Assembly: GCA_023410295.1 (NCBI GenBank)
Contig: JAEYPY010000266.1
Span: forward strand, 1-31,388
Direction: 5' to 3'
Length of the DNA: 31,388 nucleotides
Origin: Pseudomonadota bacterium
GTDB taxonomy: Bacteria > Pseudomonadota > Alphaproteobacteria > Caulobacterales > Aquidulcibacteraceae
The position numbers and the translations under genes are program-made. Below are positions 1 through 7,246 of the stretch, piece by piece. The stretch's first letter is position 1, and each line of letters opens with the position of its first letter. Under the pieces are notes generated by a model. The model ran no database searches. It was given only the letters and a program-made list of their open reading frames with translations, and was not told the DNA's origin.

Positions 1-325
1 GATCTCCGAGATGCTTGAGAACGGCGACCTTAAATTGGATTTCCGGCCCTTTTGGGAATCGGATCAGGGGCGCCACTACTTGGCAGTCCACAGGTTCATG
101 GTTGGCGAGTTGAACCGGCCACACATCTTTGAGCGGCGCTAGGTCGAGCCAGCGCGCCAATTCCGGGTGGATGGCAGACATTCCGGCGCCGGGATCAATC
201 TGCGCAAGGCCCTCGTATTCAATGTCTGTCTTTGGCGCTCGAATGCTCACAGGAATGCTTGGCCCTAGAAGCCGCAATTCGTCCGGGCCCATTTCAACGC
301 CAAGTTCTAGCCACTGCTCTTCCAT
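1..325 (-). CDS. Partial retropepsin-like (clan AA aspartic protease fold) protein, 3' end missing
   Basis: An open minus-strand frame starts at an ATG (323-325) and runs off the left edge without a stop, giving 108 visible residues. Residues 40-62 read LAQIDPGAGMSAIHPELARW, followed by LDLAPL. This resembles the active-site loop and following helix of single-domain retropepsin-like proteins (normally D-T/S-G-A), with Asp44 as the candidate catalytic residue, but with Pro at the Thr/Ser position. The start is 47 bases from the plus-strand small gene at 373, so the two are divergent. The frame stays open upstream of the chosen ATG, so a longer N-terminus is possible. Family assignment rests on this one motif and activity is uncertain because of the D-P-G-A-G variant. 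Confidence 0.55.
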   Translation of the reverse strand, partial: MEEQWLELGVEMGPDELRLLGPSIPVSIRAPKTDIEYEGLAQIDPGAGMSAIHPELARWLDLAPLKDVWPVQLANHEPVDCQVVAPLIRFPKGPEIQFKVAVLKHLGD

Positions 326-372
326 GCCCCGAGCATAGCCGAGTCCCTGCAAATCACGGTAAGCTGTGGCAA

Positions 373-519
373 ATGCCCGCCAAGAAGCCCCCGCCCAAAG
401 ACGAGAAGCCACAAAAGGAGCGCTTCAAAGAAGCGGCCGAGAAAGCTGGCGGGATTGATGGCGATGCCTTTGAGCGTGCTATCGGAAAGATTGCCCCGCC
501 CAAGAGACCCAAGCGCTAA
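373..519 (+). CDS. Small basic hypothetical protein (48 aa)
   Basis: Starts at ATG 373 (MPAKKPPPKDEKP) and ends in KRPKR. It is Lys/Pro-rich at both ends, with a central amphipathic stretch (ERFKEAAEKAGGIDGDAFERAIGKI). I recall short proteins of this layout (basic tail, then RF-x-AA, then an acidic turn and a KI-x-P end) as common uncharacterised alphaproteobacterial proteins, with no known function. The frame also extends upstream to 232, but that part lies antisense to the divergent gene and does not look coding. No strong Shine-Dalgarno is visible. The stop overlaps the convergent HEPN-like gene by four bases (516-519). Confidence 0.6.
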   Translation: MPAKKPPPKDEKPQKERFKEAAEKAGGIDGDAFERAIGKIAPPKRPKR

Positions 520-1394
520 ATCAAAGGGGCTAGATGCTGCATGAAGCCCTTAACACCGCCGAACACCGTTTCCGCTTGTTCGTCCGTGTAGCTTTCCGCC
601 GGGTGCATCGTGCCATTTCTCCAAGCCTTGCCGACGCCCCAAAGCAGATTGTGGACCTCTAACCAGTCTTCTTGCTGATCCTTCGGAAGCGAGGGGAGCT
701 TCGCCTTAACGTTGCCGACGATTTGGCCCCAAGGCATGAATTGATCTTTGGCCACATCGTACACATCAGCACCAATCCGAAGCGCGAGCGCGCGAAGCGC
801 CTCCTCCATGGCAAGCATCAGGTGGAACACAGTCGCCTTGTTTCTCCGCATCGCGAGGCATTTGCCAGCCTCTGCAATGTCATCGCGAGACTTGGGAAAC
901 TTGTCATACACATCCGCGCCGAAAAGCGGCTCCTTACCTTCGTAGAGACGTTGGCCCTCGACACTCAGCGCAAACATCACGCGCCCCCGAAGTGAATGAT
1001 TGATGCTGCGAATGACGTGATCAAGACGAGGCAATATCTGGTGCATGAGCCCGTAGTCGATATTGATCTCGAATGTGTCGGGTGCGCGGAGCGCGGTCAG
1101 GGTCTCCGCTAGGTCGTCGCAAGCGTGCATCAGCACATCAAGGTTGTGGGCGCGCGCAATTCTGGAAACCATTTCGACGTTGAGCCGAAACTCCGCGACC
1201 GTGGGTCCACTCATTGGAACGCTCGCGTTGTCAGTCCGCGCGCGGATCATCAGTTGGCATAGGCTAATCAGGTACGTTTGCGCCGCTGACAGCCCCGGCC
1301 CATCCCAATCCTTCATATCCCAAAGGCTCCACAGCCGTCCCGGCTGGAAGCTTTGGCGCGGGGCCTGAGCCGACGCCTCAGTCGGTAACGTCAC
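516..1394 (-). CDS. HEPN-like hypothetical protein with Rx4H motif (292 aa)
   Basis: Starts at GTG 1394 with an AGGAG nine bases upstream, which decides this start over the internal Met27. The protein is largely helical with no signal peptide or membrane segment. The C-terminal third holds KAWRNGTMHP (Arg259, His264), an Rx4H motif of the type that forms the RNase site of HEPN domains. It follows a helix around 190-206 (HLMLAMEEALRALALRIG) and precedes a final helix (VFGGVKGFMQHLAPLI), as in HEPN-related proteins of unknown role. HEPN proteins often act in defence, toxin or RNA-processing settings; no partner nucleotidyltransferase is adjacent. Base composition is lower in GC (about 57% in a counted 60-base stretch) than most of the window. 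Function is inference from the motif. Confidence 0.65.
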   Translation of the reverse strand: MTLPTEASAQAPRQSFQPGRLWSLWDMKDWDGPGLSAAQTYLISLCQLMIRARTDNASVPMSGPTVAEFRLNVEMVSRIARAHNLDVLMHACDDLAETLTALRAPDTFEINIDYGLMHQILPRLDHVIRSINHSLRGRVMFALSVEGQRLYEGKEPLFGADVYDKFPKSRDDIAEAGKCLAMRRNKATVFHLMLAMEEALRALALRIGADVYDVAKDQFMPWGQIVGNVKAKLPSLPKDQQEDWLEVHNLLWGVGKAWRNGTMHPAESYTDEQAETVFGGVKGFMQHLAPLI

Positions 1395-1452
1395 CTAGCG
1401 TGACTCCTGTCAGGGATACCACATCTTGGCTTGGGTTTGCCAAGTGCAATAT

Positions 1453-1468
1453 CGTGACGTGAGTCACG
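1453..1468. promoter_or_regulatory. Inverted repeat CGTGAC-GTGA-GTCACG, possible operator
   Basis: Perfect 6-base arms around a 4-base centre, lying in the 76-base gap between the CadC-like gene stop (1471) and the HEPN-like gene start (1394), about 60 bases upstream of that GTG. The position suits an operator for the HEPN-like gene. It is short enough to be chance, and no clear promoter hexamers accompany it. Confidence 0.3.
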
Positions 1469-1470
1469 CC

Positions 1471-3027
1471 TCAAAAACCGTGGCGGGCGAGGGCTTTGCT
1501 GATCGTGGCGCGCAGGGCTGCGTCGCGGAAGGGGAAGGCGCGCAGGAAATCGTGGTGCGTGAAGCCGGGCGCGCGGGCGCGAGCGGAGGCGGCCCAGCGT
1601 TCGGCTTGCGTGCAGTCGCCGTTGAGCTCGTGCGCGGCGACGGCGATCATCTCGATCAGTGCGTGCGCGCCGGGCGAGTGCGCGGCCTTGTCGGCCCAGC
1701 CGGCGGCTTCGGCCCGCTCATCGCGCACCAGATGTGCAAACGCGCGCACGCCGAGCATGCCGTAGCGCAGCGGATCGAGCGGGCTGAGCGCAAGCGCCGC
1801 ATCGGCGTCGGTCTGGCTTTGGTCGGCGTCGCCGAGCAGGGCGAGCGACCAGGCGCGAGAGTAGCGCGCTTGGGCGTAGTTCGGGTTGAGCGTGCTGGCG
1901 CGTTCGAGCCACGGCAGACTGGCGTCGAGATCGCCGCTCAGCCAGTGCGCGCGGCCCATGGTGAGATTGCCGAACGGATCGGCGGGATCGCGCTCGAGGC
2001 ACTGCGCGGCGTAATGGCGGGCGAGACGAATATCGTCGCCGCCGTCGCCGCTATAGCGGAGGAAGGCGTTCTGGAAGTGCGTGAAGGACAGCCCCGCGTA
2101 AGCGCGCGCGAAGTCGGGCTCTTGAGCGGTGGCTTGGGCGAAGTAACGGGTCGCGGCGGCGTTGTCGTCGCGGGTGAAGCGAAACATGTGCTGCAGGCCG
2201 AGGTGATAGGCCGACCAGGCGTCGAGGCTGCCAGGCGGCTTTAGCTGAGCGCGGCGCGCCTCCTTGAGCGAGATTTGATACTCCAGCGCGGCGATCACGC
2301 GTTGGACGATCTCCTCGCGCACCTCGTGCGCGCCTGCGATGGGGCATCGGAAGCTGTCGCTCCAGATGACGCCATCATCGCCCGCGTCGCTCAATTCGAC
2401 GGAAACCGTCATGGCGCCGCCGAACACTTCGATCGCGCCCGTCAGCAGGTAGCGCACGCGCAGCTGCGCGCGCACATCCTCCAGGTTTCGCTCGGCGTCG
2501 CGGAAGCGGAAAGAGGAGGCGCGGGCGATGACGAAAAGCCAGTGCATGCGCGAGAGCGCGGTGATGAGATCCTGCGGCAGGGCGTCGGCGATGACGTAGT
2601 GGGGGCCGGCGTCGCCGAGCAGGCGGAACGGCAGCACGGCGATGCGGGGGCGGAGGTCTTCGCCCGGCGTTTCGGCGGGTGGCGGCGCTTGCGTTGGCGC
2701 GAGGATTTCGACCGTGGAGCGCTCTGCAACCTCGCCGACGAAGCGGAAGCCTTGGCCGTGAACGGTGCGGATATAGCGCTGGGTGCGGCCATCATCGCCG
2801 AGCGCCTGGCGGGCGGACTTGATGCGGCTGGCGATGGCGGCGTCGGAGATGAAGCGTCCGTTCCAGACGTGGGCGACGATTTCGTCCTTCGAAACCATGC
2901 GCTGGCGATTCTCGATCAGCAGCATGAGCAGTGCGAAGACCTGCGGCTCAATCGGGGTCGCCAAGCCGCTGGCGCGCAGCTCGACCCGGGCTGGATCGAG
3001 TTCGAAGTCTCCGAAAACGTACGTCAC
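1471..3027 (-). CDS. CadC/ToxR-type winged-helix regulator with TolB-like and TPR domains, soluble (518 aa)
   Basis: Residues about 1-100 form an OmpR/PhoB-type winged helix: the FGDFELDP start, a segment (SDAAIASRIKSARQALGDD) at 61-79 as recognition helix, and the wing RYIRTVHGQGFRFVGEV. Residues from about 127 (RIAVLPFRLLGD) match the TolB-like, adenylate-cyclase-associated domain found in this regulator class. Residues from about 270 are TPR-like repeats. No transmembrane helix is visible between the DNA-binding and sensor parts, unlike classical CadC/ToxR, so it probably acts in the cytoplasm and senses through the TolB/TPR region. The start is GTG, with only a weak ribosome site. It is divergent from the tautomerase gene at 3143. 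Target genes are unknown. Confidence 0.85.
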   Translation of the reverse strand: MTYVFGDFELDPARVELRASGLATPIEPQVFALLMLLIENRQRMVSKDEIVAHVWNGRFISDAAIASRIKSARQALGDDGRTQRYIRTVHGQGFRFVGEVAERSTVEILAPTQAPPPAETPGEDLRPRIAVLPFRLLGDAGPHYVIADALPQDLITALSRMHWLFVIARASSFRFRDAERNLEDVRAQLRVRYLLTGAIEVFGGAMTVSVELSDAGDDGVIWSDSFRCPIAGAHEVREEIVQRVIAALEYQISLKEARRAQLKPPGSLDAWSAYHLGLQHMFRFTRDDNAAATRYFAQATAQEPDFARAYAGLSFTHFQNAFLRYSGDGGDDIRLARHYAAQCLERDPADPFGNLTMGRAHWLSGDLDASLPWLERASTLNPNYAQARYSRAWSLALLGDADQSQTDADAALALSPLDPLRYGMLGVRAFAHLVRDERAEAAGWADKAAHSPGAHALIEMIAVAAHELNGDCTQAERWAASARARAPGFTHHDFLRAFPFRDAALRATISKALARHGF

Positions 3028-3142
3028 TGGCTGATCTTAGCCGATCTCCGGCCATTCTCCAGAAAACCTCCAGATGTTCTGCAAGCGCCGGCGCGATGGC
3101 GGACCTAGCAAGGTGGCGGCTTTCAACCCAAGGAGACCCGAA

Positions 3143-3367
3143 ATGCCGCTCGTCACGATCGAAGTCATCAAGGACGTTTTCACCTCGAATCAGAAACAGG
3201 ACATGATCCAGAAGGTCACCGACGCGATCGTCGCCATCGAAGGCGAAGCGCTGCGCGGCGTCACCTGGGTGCGCGTGCAGGAAATCCAGCAAGGCGACTG
3301 GGGCATCGGCGGCAAGACGCTGACCGCCGGCGACGTGAAAGCGCTCGCAGCCAGCAAAGCGGCTTAG
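3143..3367 (+). CDS. 4-oxalocrotonate tautomerase family protein (74 aa)
   Basis: The start at ATG 3143 is set by AAGGAG eight bases upstream. The open frame extends to 3074 but the extension looks non-coding. The protein begins MPLVTIEVIKDVF, so removal of Met exposes the catalytic Pro1 of the tautomerase superfamily. The following helix (NQKQDMIQKVTDAIVAIEG) and the VTWVRVQEI strand fit the beta-alpha-beta fold, and the length is typical (60-80 aa). Such enzymes interconvert keto and enol forms of small acids. No aromatic catabolism genes lie nearby, so the substrate is unknown. The cupin lipoprotein gene follows after 11 bases and may be co-transcribed. Confidence 0.9.
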   Translation: MPLVTIEVIKDVFTSNQKQDMIQKVTDAIVAIEGEALRGVTWVRVQEIQQGDWGIGGKTLTAGDVKALAASKAA

Positions 3368-3378
3368 GGGAGGCGACT

Positions 3379-3870
3379 ATGCTCAAAGGCAGCGCGAGCG
3401 GTGTTGCGGCGGCCCTGCTGATCGCCGTTGGATTATCGAGCTGTGCTGACCGTGCTGCCCCCGCTGCGGCGGCGTCCTCGGATATGGAGGCGCCGCTGAC
3501 GCGGCTGGCGGCGGATCCATCGCTGCAATGGGGACCGTGTCCGGACATCTTCCCGGCCGGGTGCGAGATCACGGTGTTGCACGGCAATCCAGCCGAGCCG
3601 AACGCGGATGTCTTCCTGCGCGCGCCGGGCGGCGGCTATCGTTTGCCGGCGCACACGCACACATCTGCAGAGCGCATGATCCTGGTCGCTGGTGAACTCG
3701 ACGTTCACTACCAAGGCGCTGCGGCGACGACGCTGACAGCTGGCGAATATGCATATGGCCCGGCGGGCTTGGCGCATGAAGCGGCCTGCGTCAGTGCTGA
3801 ACTCTGCGTGCTGTTCATCGCCTTCGAAGGACCGGTAGATGCGTTGCCGCACGAGGCCGCGATCGAGTAG
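3379..3870 (+). CDS. Cupin-domain lipoprotein (163 aa)
   Basis: An N-terminal lipoprotein signal ends in the lipobox LSSC (Cys22), so the mature protein is probably membrane-anchored in the periplasm. The body is a single cupin domain. Motif 1 supplies His92, His94 and Glu98 (HTHTSAE, then G105). Motif 2, from Gly122 through GPAGLAH, supplies His133. All four metal ligands of the cupin consensus are present, so a metal-binding enzyme or sensor is plausible. Three further Cys (54, 62, 137-143 region) may form disulfides in the periplasm. It lies 11 bases after the tautomerase gene. Substrate is unknown. Confidence 0.85.
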   Translation: MLKGSASGVAAALLIAVGLSSCADRAAPAAAASSDMEAPLTRLAADPSLQWGPCPDIFPAGCEITVLHGNPAEPNADVFLRAPGGGYRLPAHTHTSAERMILVAGELDVHYQGAAATTLTAGEYAYGPAGLAHEAACVSAELCVLFIAFEGPVDALPHEAAIE

Positions 3871-3905
3871 CTGGCCGAAGCAGCGCCGGCGGGCCATACC
3901 AGCGC

Positions 3906-4250
3906 ATGGCCGTGACCAAGGTGCGTGTGCGCAAGCTGGCGTTGGCGCTCGAGGGCGCCAGTGAAGTGACGCACGTGGACCGGCCGGCGTTTCGCACCAA
4001 GCGCAAGATTTTCGCGACGCTGCCGCCTGATGAGCAGGCGGTGAACCTGATGTTCGATACGGCGACGCAGGAATTCTTCTGCGAGCAGGCGCCCGGCGCG
4101 ATGGCGCCGCACGCGAGCGGCTGGGGCCGCATGGGCGTCACCGTCTGCAACTTGGACGCGGCGGACGAGAGCCTCGTGCATTCGGCGTTGAAAGCCGCGC
4201 ACGCGCTCGCGGCGCCGAAGACACAGAAGCGGCGCAAGACGCAGAACTAG
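3906..4250 (+). CDS. MmcQ/YjbR family protein (DUF419, 114 aa)
   Basis: Matches the MmcQ/YjbR family: an N-terminal helix (VRKLALALEGASEVTHVDRPAF), then RTKRKIFATL, then a second strand region around VNLMF, then WGRMGVTV and a helix ESLVHSALKAAHAL. The fold is a small double-wing structure often proposed to bind DNA, but function is unproven. Length is typical for the family. The C-terminus is a basic tail (KTQKRRKTQN). The ribosome site is weak. It follows the lipoprotein gene by 35 bases, possibly in the same unit. Confidence 0.82.
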   Translation: MAVTKVRVRKLALALEGASEVTHVDRPAFRTKRKIFATLPPDEQAVNLMFDTATQEFFCEQAPGAMAPHASGWGRMGVTVCNLDAADESLVHSALKAAHALAAPKTQKRRKTQN

Positions 4251-4496
4251 CTGAACGGCGTTGTGGCGCGACGACGCGATTCAAAGCATCTTTTGATGGC
4301 GGGTGAGGTCGCCGCCTTTCGCGTCAATGGCGCGCGCGGCGTTCACAAGTTTGTGGTGAGGCGTCCAACATGGACCCGGCGCGCATCTTGCGTGTTGGAT
4401 GACGTGTGGCGCCCGGTGAACACCCCTGAGCGGCGCCGGCTGAAAGGTTTCGTTCAGTATTAATGCCGTAGTGTGAAAGGGCTCGGAGACGTAGCA
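4251..4496. other. Intergenic stretch with two inverted repeats
   Basis: No convincing gene. A 66-codon frame is open here but is Arg/Trp-rich and looks non-coding. It holds CACAA-GT-TTGTG at 4344-4355 and the pair TCCAACA (4364-4370) / TGTTGGA (4393-4399) around 22 bases. Either could be regulatory for the zinc-ribbon gene downstream or part of a transcript end for the MmcQ-like gene. There is no T-run, so an intrinsic terminator is not evident. Confidence 0.3.
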
Positions 4497-4682
4497 ATGC
4501 TCGAAAAACGTATCGGCGAGCCTTGTCCTACCTGTGAGACGCCGCTGCAACGGCGCCGCTCCACCTTCCGCACCATCGTTGGCGACGTCGCGTTCTGCGC
4601 GCGCTGCTGCTCTTCATTCGAATTGGCGTCGGAAGAGGACGACAAGGCCGTGGCCTTCGGGCCGGAATTCGCGCCGCTCTAA
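4497..4682 (+). CDS. Small zinc-ribbon-like protein (61 aa)
   Basis: The start at ATG 4497 is chosen because GGAG sits nine bases upstream. A GTG at 4473 would add eight residues with no better ribosome site. Two CxxC pairs, Cys10-PT-Cys13 and Cys34-AR-Cys37, are spaced like a zinc ribbon. The C-terminus is acidic (EEDDKA). The function is not recognised; small zinc ribbons of this kind may bind nucleic acid or protein. It is convergent with the TopAI-like gene, with a GC-rich hairpin between them. Confidence 0.65.
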   Translation: MLEKRIGEPCPTCETPLQRRRSTFRTIVGDVAFCARCCSSFELASEEDDKAVAFGPEFAPL

Positions 4683-4705
4683 CGGCGCGGCCAGTGCAGT
4701 GATGA

Positions 4706-4727
4706 CGCCGGGCCCGGAGCCCCGGCG
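4706..4727. terminator. Bidirectional terminator-like hairpin
   Basis: Perfect arms CGCCGGG / CCCGGCG around an 8-base loop, in the 54-base gap between two convergent stop codons (4682 and 4737). Only a short pyrimidine-rich stretch (ATCTTCTC) follows on the plus strand. Position argues for termination; sequence is not a textbook intrinsic terminator. Confidence 0.45.
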
Positions 4728-4736
4728 CCAATCTTC

Positions 4737-4994
4737 TCACCTGTTGTCCAATTGCGCCCGCACGGCGGCGAGGCCGTCGCGGGTGATGCGATACGGGCCG
4801 CCCTCGCGGCTCATGATGAAGCCGCGGCGGCGCAGTTTTCGGAAGATTTCGAGCGTGCAGTCGTCGAGCCGCCAGCCTTCGCGGTTGAGGCAGTCGATTT
4901 CGATGATGTCGCCTTTGTCGTTCTTGCGATGATGGATCGCGCCGCCCTGGGCGAGCGCGTGCAGCGTGCGCTGCTCATACTTTGAAATGTTCAC
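4737..4994 (-). CDS. TopAI/YjhX-family topoisomerase I inhibitor toxin homologue (85 aa)
   Basis: Strongly resembles E. coli YjhX (TopAI), also 85 aa. Shared features are the start MN-[IL]-S-x2-EQRTLH-x-LA-x-GG, then the DCTL-x-[IV]-F-[RK]-KL helix, PYRI-T-x-GL, and the identical end VRAQLDNR. In E. coli this protein binds and inhibits topoisomerase I and is neutralised by YjhQ, a GNAT-type protein encoded next to it. Here neither neighbour is a GNAT gene: the convergent gene is the zinc-ribbon protein and the upstream gene is a small acidic protein. The start is GTG, supported by alignment to the family N-terminus rather than by a ribosome site. Toxicity in this host is inference. Confidence 0.85.
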   Translation of the reverse strand: MNISKYEQRTLHALAQGGAIHHRKNDKGDIIEIDCLNREGWRLDDCTLEIFRKLRRRGFIMSREGGPYRITRDGLAAVRAQLDNR

Positions 4995-5113
4995 TGGGAA
5001 GATTGCCTAGTCTGAACGTGATCGTTCGCGCCGCGGCGAGCGCGGAGCGGTTCAGATGCGGGCTGGCGTTACGCGGCCCGCGGCGTCAGGCAATCTCGGT
5101 CGTCATAGGCGGC

Positions 5114-5133
5114 GCGCTTAGTGCCTTAAGCGC
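5114..5133 (-). terminator. Hairpin downstream of the small acidic gene
   Basis: GCGCTTA (5114-5120) and TAAGCGC (5127-5133) pair perfectly around a 6-base loop, 18 bases past the stop of the minus-strand gene ending at 5151. No T-run follows. It could alternatively belong to the 5' region of the TopAI-like gene. Confidence 0.35.
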
Positions 5134-5150
5134 GGCGCTGCGGCAAGGGC

Positions 5151-5360
5151 TTATTGGCCGGAATCAGCCAGCGTGTCGCGATCGGGCTCGGCTTGCTCGT
5201 CGTCGTCGACATCGGCGGGGTAGTCGATGTGCTCGTCCGGGCGACGGTCGGCGCGGCGATCGGTGGCGTCGAGATCGGCGTCGGCAGGCCGCGCGCGGTC
5301 GCGATTGCGTTCCAGGTCCTTGTCGCGGCTGAAGCCTTCGGGGTTTTGCGGCTGGGGCAT
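5151..5360 (-). CDS. Small highly charged hypothetical protein (69 aa)
   Basis: The start at ATG 5360 is fixed by GAAGGAG eight bases upstream. The frame is open to 5384 but the extra residues precede that ribosome site. The sequence is rich in Asp, Arg and Pro (DRRADRRPDEHIDYPADVDD) with no hydrophobic core, so it is probably intrinsically disordered and cytoplasmic. No family recognised. It lies upstream of the TopAI-like gene on the same strand, separated by 156 bases and a hairpin, so it is not an obvious antitoxin partner, though that cannot be excluded. Confidence 0.6.
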   Translation of the reverse strand: MPQPQNPEGFSRDKDLERNRDRARPADADLDATDRRADRRPDEHIDYPADVDDDEQAEPDRDTLADSGQ

Positions 5361-5427
5361 GGGGTGAGCTCCTTCAGGGCTCAACGTGATGGCCGCGAGT
5401 TGTGTTTCACCTGCGTGTGAGGCGCGT

Positions 5428-5682
5428 TCAGAGCTGCTTGGCCAATGCGGCGCGGAAGGCGCGGTCGCGCTTGAGGAAAACTTCGCGGCTCATGGCGTCG
5501 CGGCGAGTCGGGTGGCGCTCGGCATAGAGCAGCACCCAGACACGTCCGCGCGTCGAGCGGGCGCCGCGACCGGCATTATGCGCGCTGAGGCGCTGATCCA
5601 GGTCGACGCACCAGCCGACATAGGTGCGCCGGTCGCCGCCGCGGACGGAGCCGAGGACATAGACGTAGCCGCGTTCGCTCAA
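5428..5682 (-). CDS. GIY-YIG nuclease family protein, UPF0213/YhbQ-like (84 aa)
   Basis: Single GIY-YIG domain: residues GYVYVL (5-10) and TYVGWC (20-25) form the two core strands, followed by DLDQRLSAHNAGRGARSTRGR with Arg31, His35 and Asn36, and the C-terminal helix with Glu67 as candidate metal ligand. This layout and the length fit the bacterial UPF0213 group, whose members have been linked to structure-specific DNA cleavage. The gene starts at TTG 5682, overlapping the aldehyde dehydrogenase stop (shared TTGA, 5679-5682), so translation is probably coupled. No ATG lies near the motif, which supports the TTG. Confidence 0.85.
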   Translation of the reverse strand: MSERGYVYVLGSVRGGDRRTYVGWCVDLDQRLSAHNAGRGARSTRGRVWVLLYAERHPTRRDAMSREVFLKRDRAFRAALAKQL

Positions 5683-7115
5683 ACAAAGCCGCCGAAGTTC
5701 ACGAACTTGGTTTCCAGGTATTCTTCCAGCCCCTCGACTCCGCCTTCGCGGCCGAGGCCGCTTTCTTTGACGCCGCCGAAGGGGATGACTTCGTTGGAGA
5801 AGATGCCGTCATTGATCGAGACCATGCCGCTCTCGATGCGTTCGGCGACGCGCCAGGCGCGGTTGACGTCCTTCGTGAAGAAATATGCGGCGAGGCCGAA
5901 TTCGGTGGCGTTGGCGATGGCGACGGCTTCGTCTTCCGCCTTGAAGCGGATCAGCGGCGCGACGGGGCCGAAGATTTCTTCGGTGTTGACGCGCATGTCG
6001 CGGGTGACGTCGGCCAGCACGGTGGGCGTGTAGAATTGCGCGCCGGCGCTGTGCTTCTTGCCGCCGGTCAGCGCAGTGGCGCCGGAGGCGAGCGCTTCGG
6101 CGACCATGCGCTCAACTTTCTCGATCGCTTTTTGATCGATCAAAGGCCCGATCTCGACGCCGTCCTGATCGCCGGGGCCGACTTTTAGCTTGGCGACGGC
6201 TTCGGTGAGCTTCTTGGAGAAGGCGTCGTAGATCGAATCTTCGACTAGGATGCGATTGGCGCAGACGCAGGTCTGGCCGGCATTGCGGAATTTCGATTGG
6301 ATCGTGCCGCGCACGGCGAGATCGAGATCGGCGTCGGCGAACACCAGCAGCGGCGCGTTGCCGCCGAGTTCGAGCGAAATCTTCTTCACCGTCGAGCCGA
6401 CGCATAGGGCGCCGAGCTTCTTGCCGACTTCGGTCGAGCCGGTGAACGAGAACTTCCGCACCAGCGGGCTCTCGCACATGACCTTGCCGATGGCGGCGGC
6501 GTCATGGCCGGTGACGACGTTGAACACGCCCGCGGGGATGCCGGCTTTTTCCGCGAGCTCGGCCAGAGCCAGCGCGGTCAGCGGCGTCTGCGAAGGCGGC
6601 TTCACCACGAAGGTGCAGCCGGCGGCGAGCGCCGGTGCGGCTTTGCGCGTTATCATCGCCATCGGAAAATTCCACGGCGTGATCGCAGCGGCGACGCCGA
6701 TGGGCTGCTTGATGGTCACGTAGCGGCGCGTGGGCGTGGTCGAGGGAATGACGCGGCCGTAGGCGCGCTTGGCCTCTTCGCTGAACCATTCCACGAACGC
6801 GGCGCCGTACGCTGCTTCGCCCTTGGCTTCGGCCACCGGCTTGCCGCCTTCGAGCGAGATGAGCCGGCCGAGGCGATCGAGATCGGCGATCATCAGGTCG
6901 AACCATGCACGCAGGATTTGTGCGCGCTCCTTGGCGGCTTTGTTGGCCCAGGCCGGAAACGCGCGGTGCGCGGCGGCCACCGCGTCTTCGGTCTCGGCCG
7001 CGCCGAGATCGGGGACGTGGGCGATTACCTCCTGGTTCGCGGGATTGAAGACCTCGAAGCGCTTGTCGCTGCTGCGCCAGCGGCCGTCGATATAGGCGTC
7101 GGAAGGGAAGTGCAT
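5679..7115 (-). CDS. gabD: NAD(P)-dependent succinate-semialdehyde dehydrogenase-like aldehyde dehydrogenase (478 aa)
   Basis: Full-length aldehyde dehydrogenase of the GabD group, which oxidises succinate semialdehyde to succinate. Catalytic features are present: Asn149 in TPWNFPMAM, Lys172 in VVKPPSQTPL, Glu249 in SLELGGNAP, and the nucleophile Cys283 in FRNAGQTCVCANR, a motif very like E. coli GabD, including the second Cys two residues later. The C-terminal EEIFGP and PFGGVKESGLGREGG segments are intact. No GABA transaminase (gabT) lies in the window, so the source of the semialdehyde is not shown and the exact substrate is inferred. It is divergent from the Usp gene across a 131-base region with long inverted repeats. 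Confidence 0.85.
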   Translation of the reverse strand: MHFPSDAYIDGRWRSSDKRFEVFNPANQEVIAHVPDLGAAETEDAVAAAHRAFPAWANKAAKERAQILRAWFDLMIADLDRLGRLISLEGGKPVAEAKGEAAYGAAFVEWFSEEAKRAYGRVIPSTTPTRRYVTIKQPIGVAAAITPWNFPMAMITRKAAPALAAGCTFVVKPPSQTPLTALALAELAEKAGIPAGVFNVVTGHDAAAIGKVMCESPLVRKFSFTGSTEVGKKLGALCVGSTVKKISLELGGNAPLLVFADADLDLAVRGTIQSKFRNAGQTCVCANRILVEDSIYDAFSKKLTEAVAKLKVGPGDQDGVEIGPLIDQKAIEKVERMVAEALASGATALTGGKKHSAGAQFYTPTVLADVTRDMRVNTEEIFGPVAPLIRFKAEDEAVAIANATEFGLAAYFFTKDVNRAWRVAERIESGMVSINDGIFSNEVIPFGGVKESGLGREGGVEGLEEYLETKFVNFGGFV

Positions 7116-7139
7116 GGGGAGGGTTCCAGGTGCCAGTCG

Positions 7140-7216
7140 TCAGGTGTCAGGTATCAGAAATGGAGCTTGATTGTCCGCAATGACGTTTCACGGTTAGATG
7201 GTAATCTGACACCTGA
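7140..7216. repeat. Inverted repeat between gabD-like and usp genes
   Basis: TCAGGTGTCAG (7140-7150) is repeated perfectly inverted as CTGACACCTGA (7206-7216) with 55 bases between. Related words (CCAGTCGTCAGG, GTATCAGAA, GTCTGACACT) surround both arms. The arrangement looks like a degenerate intergenic repeat element rather than a simple operator. It sits between two divergent genes and so occupies both upstream regions. Confidence 0.55.
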
Positions 7217-7246
7217 AGTCTGACACTTGTCATTTGGACACCCGCC

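Noticed and set aside
1426..2244. 272-codon plus-strand frame opposite the CadC-like gene
   Set aside because: Low-complexity shadow composition and no domain; the minus-strand gene is well supported.
4263..4463. 66-codon frame between the MmcQ-like and zinc-ribbon genes
   Set aside because: Arg/Trp-rich translation, no ribosome site and no family resemblance.
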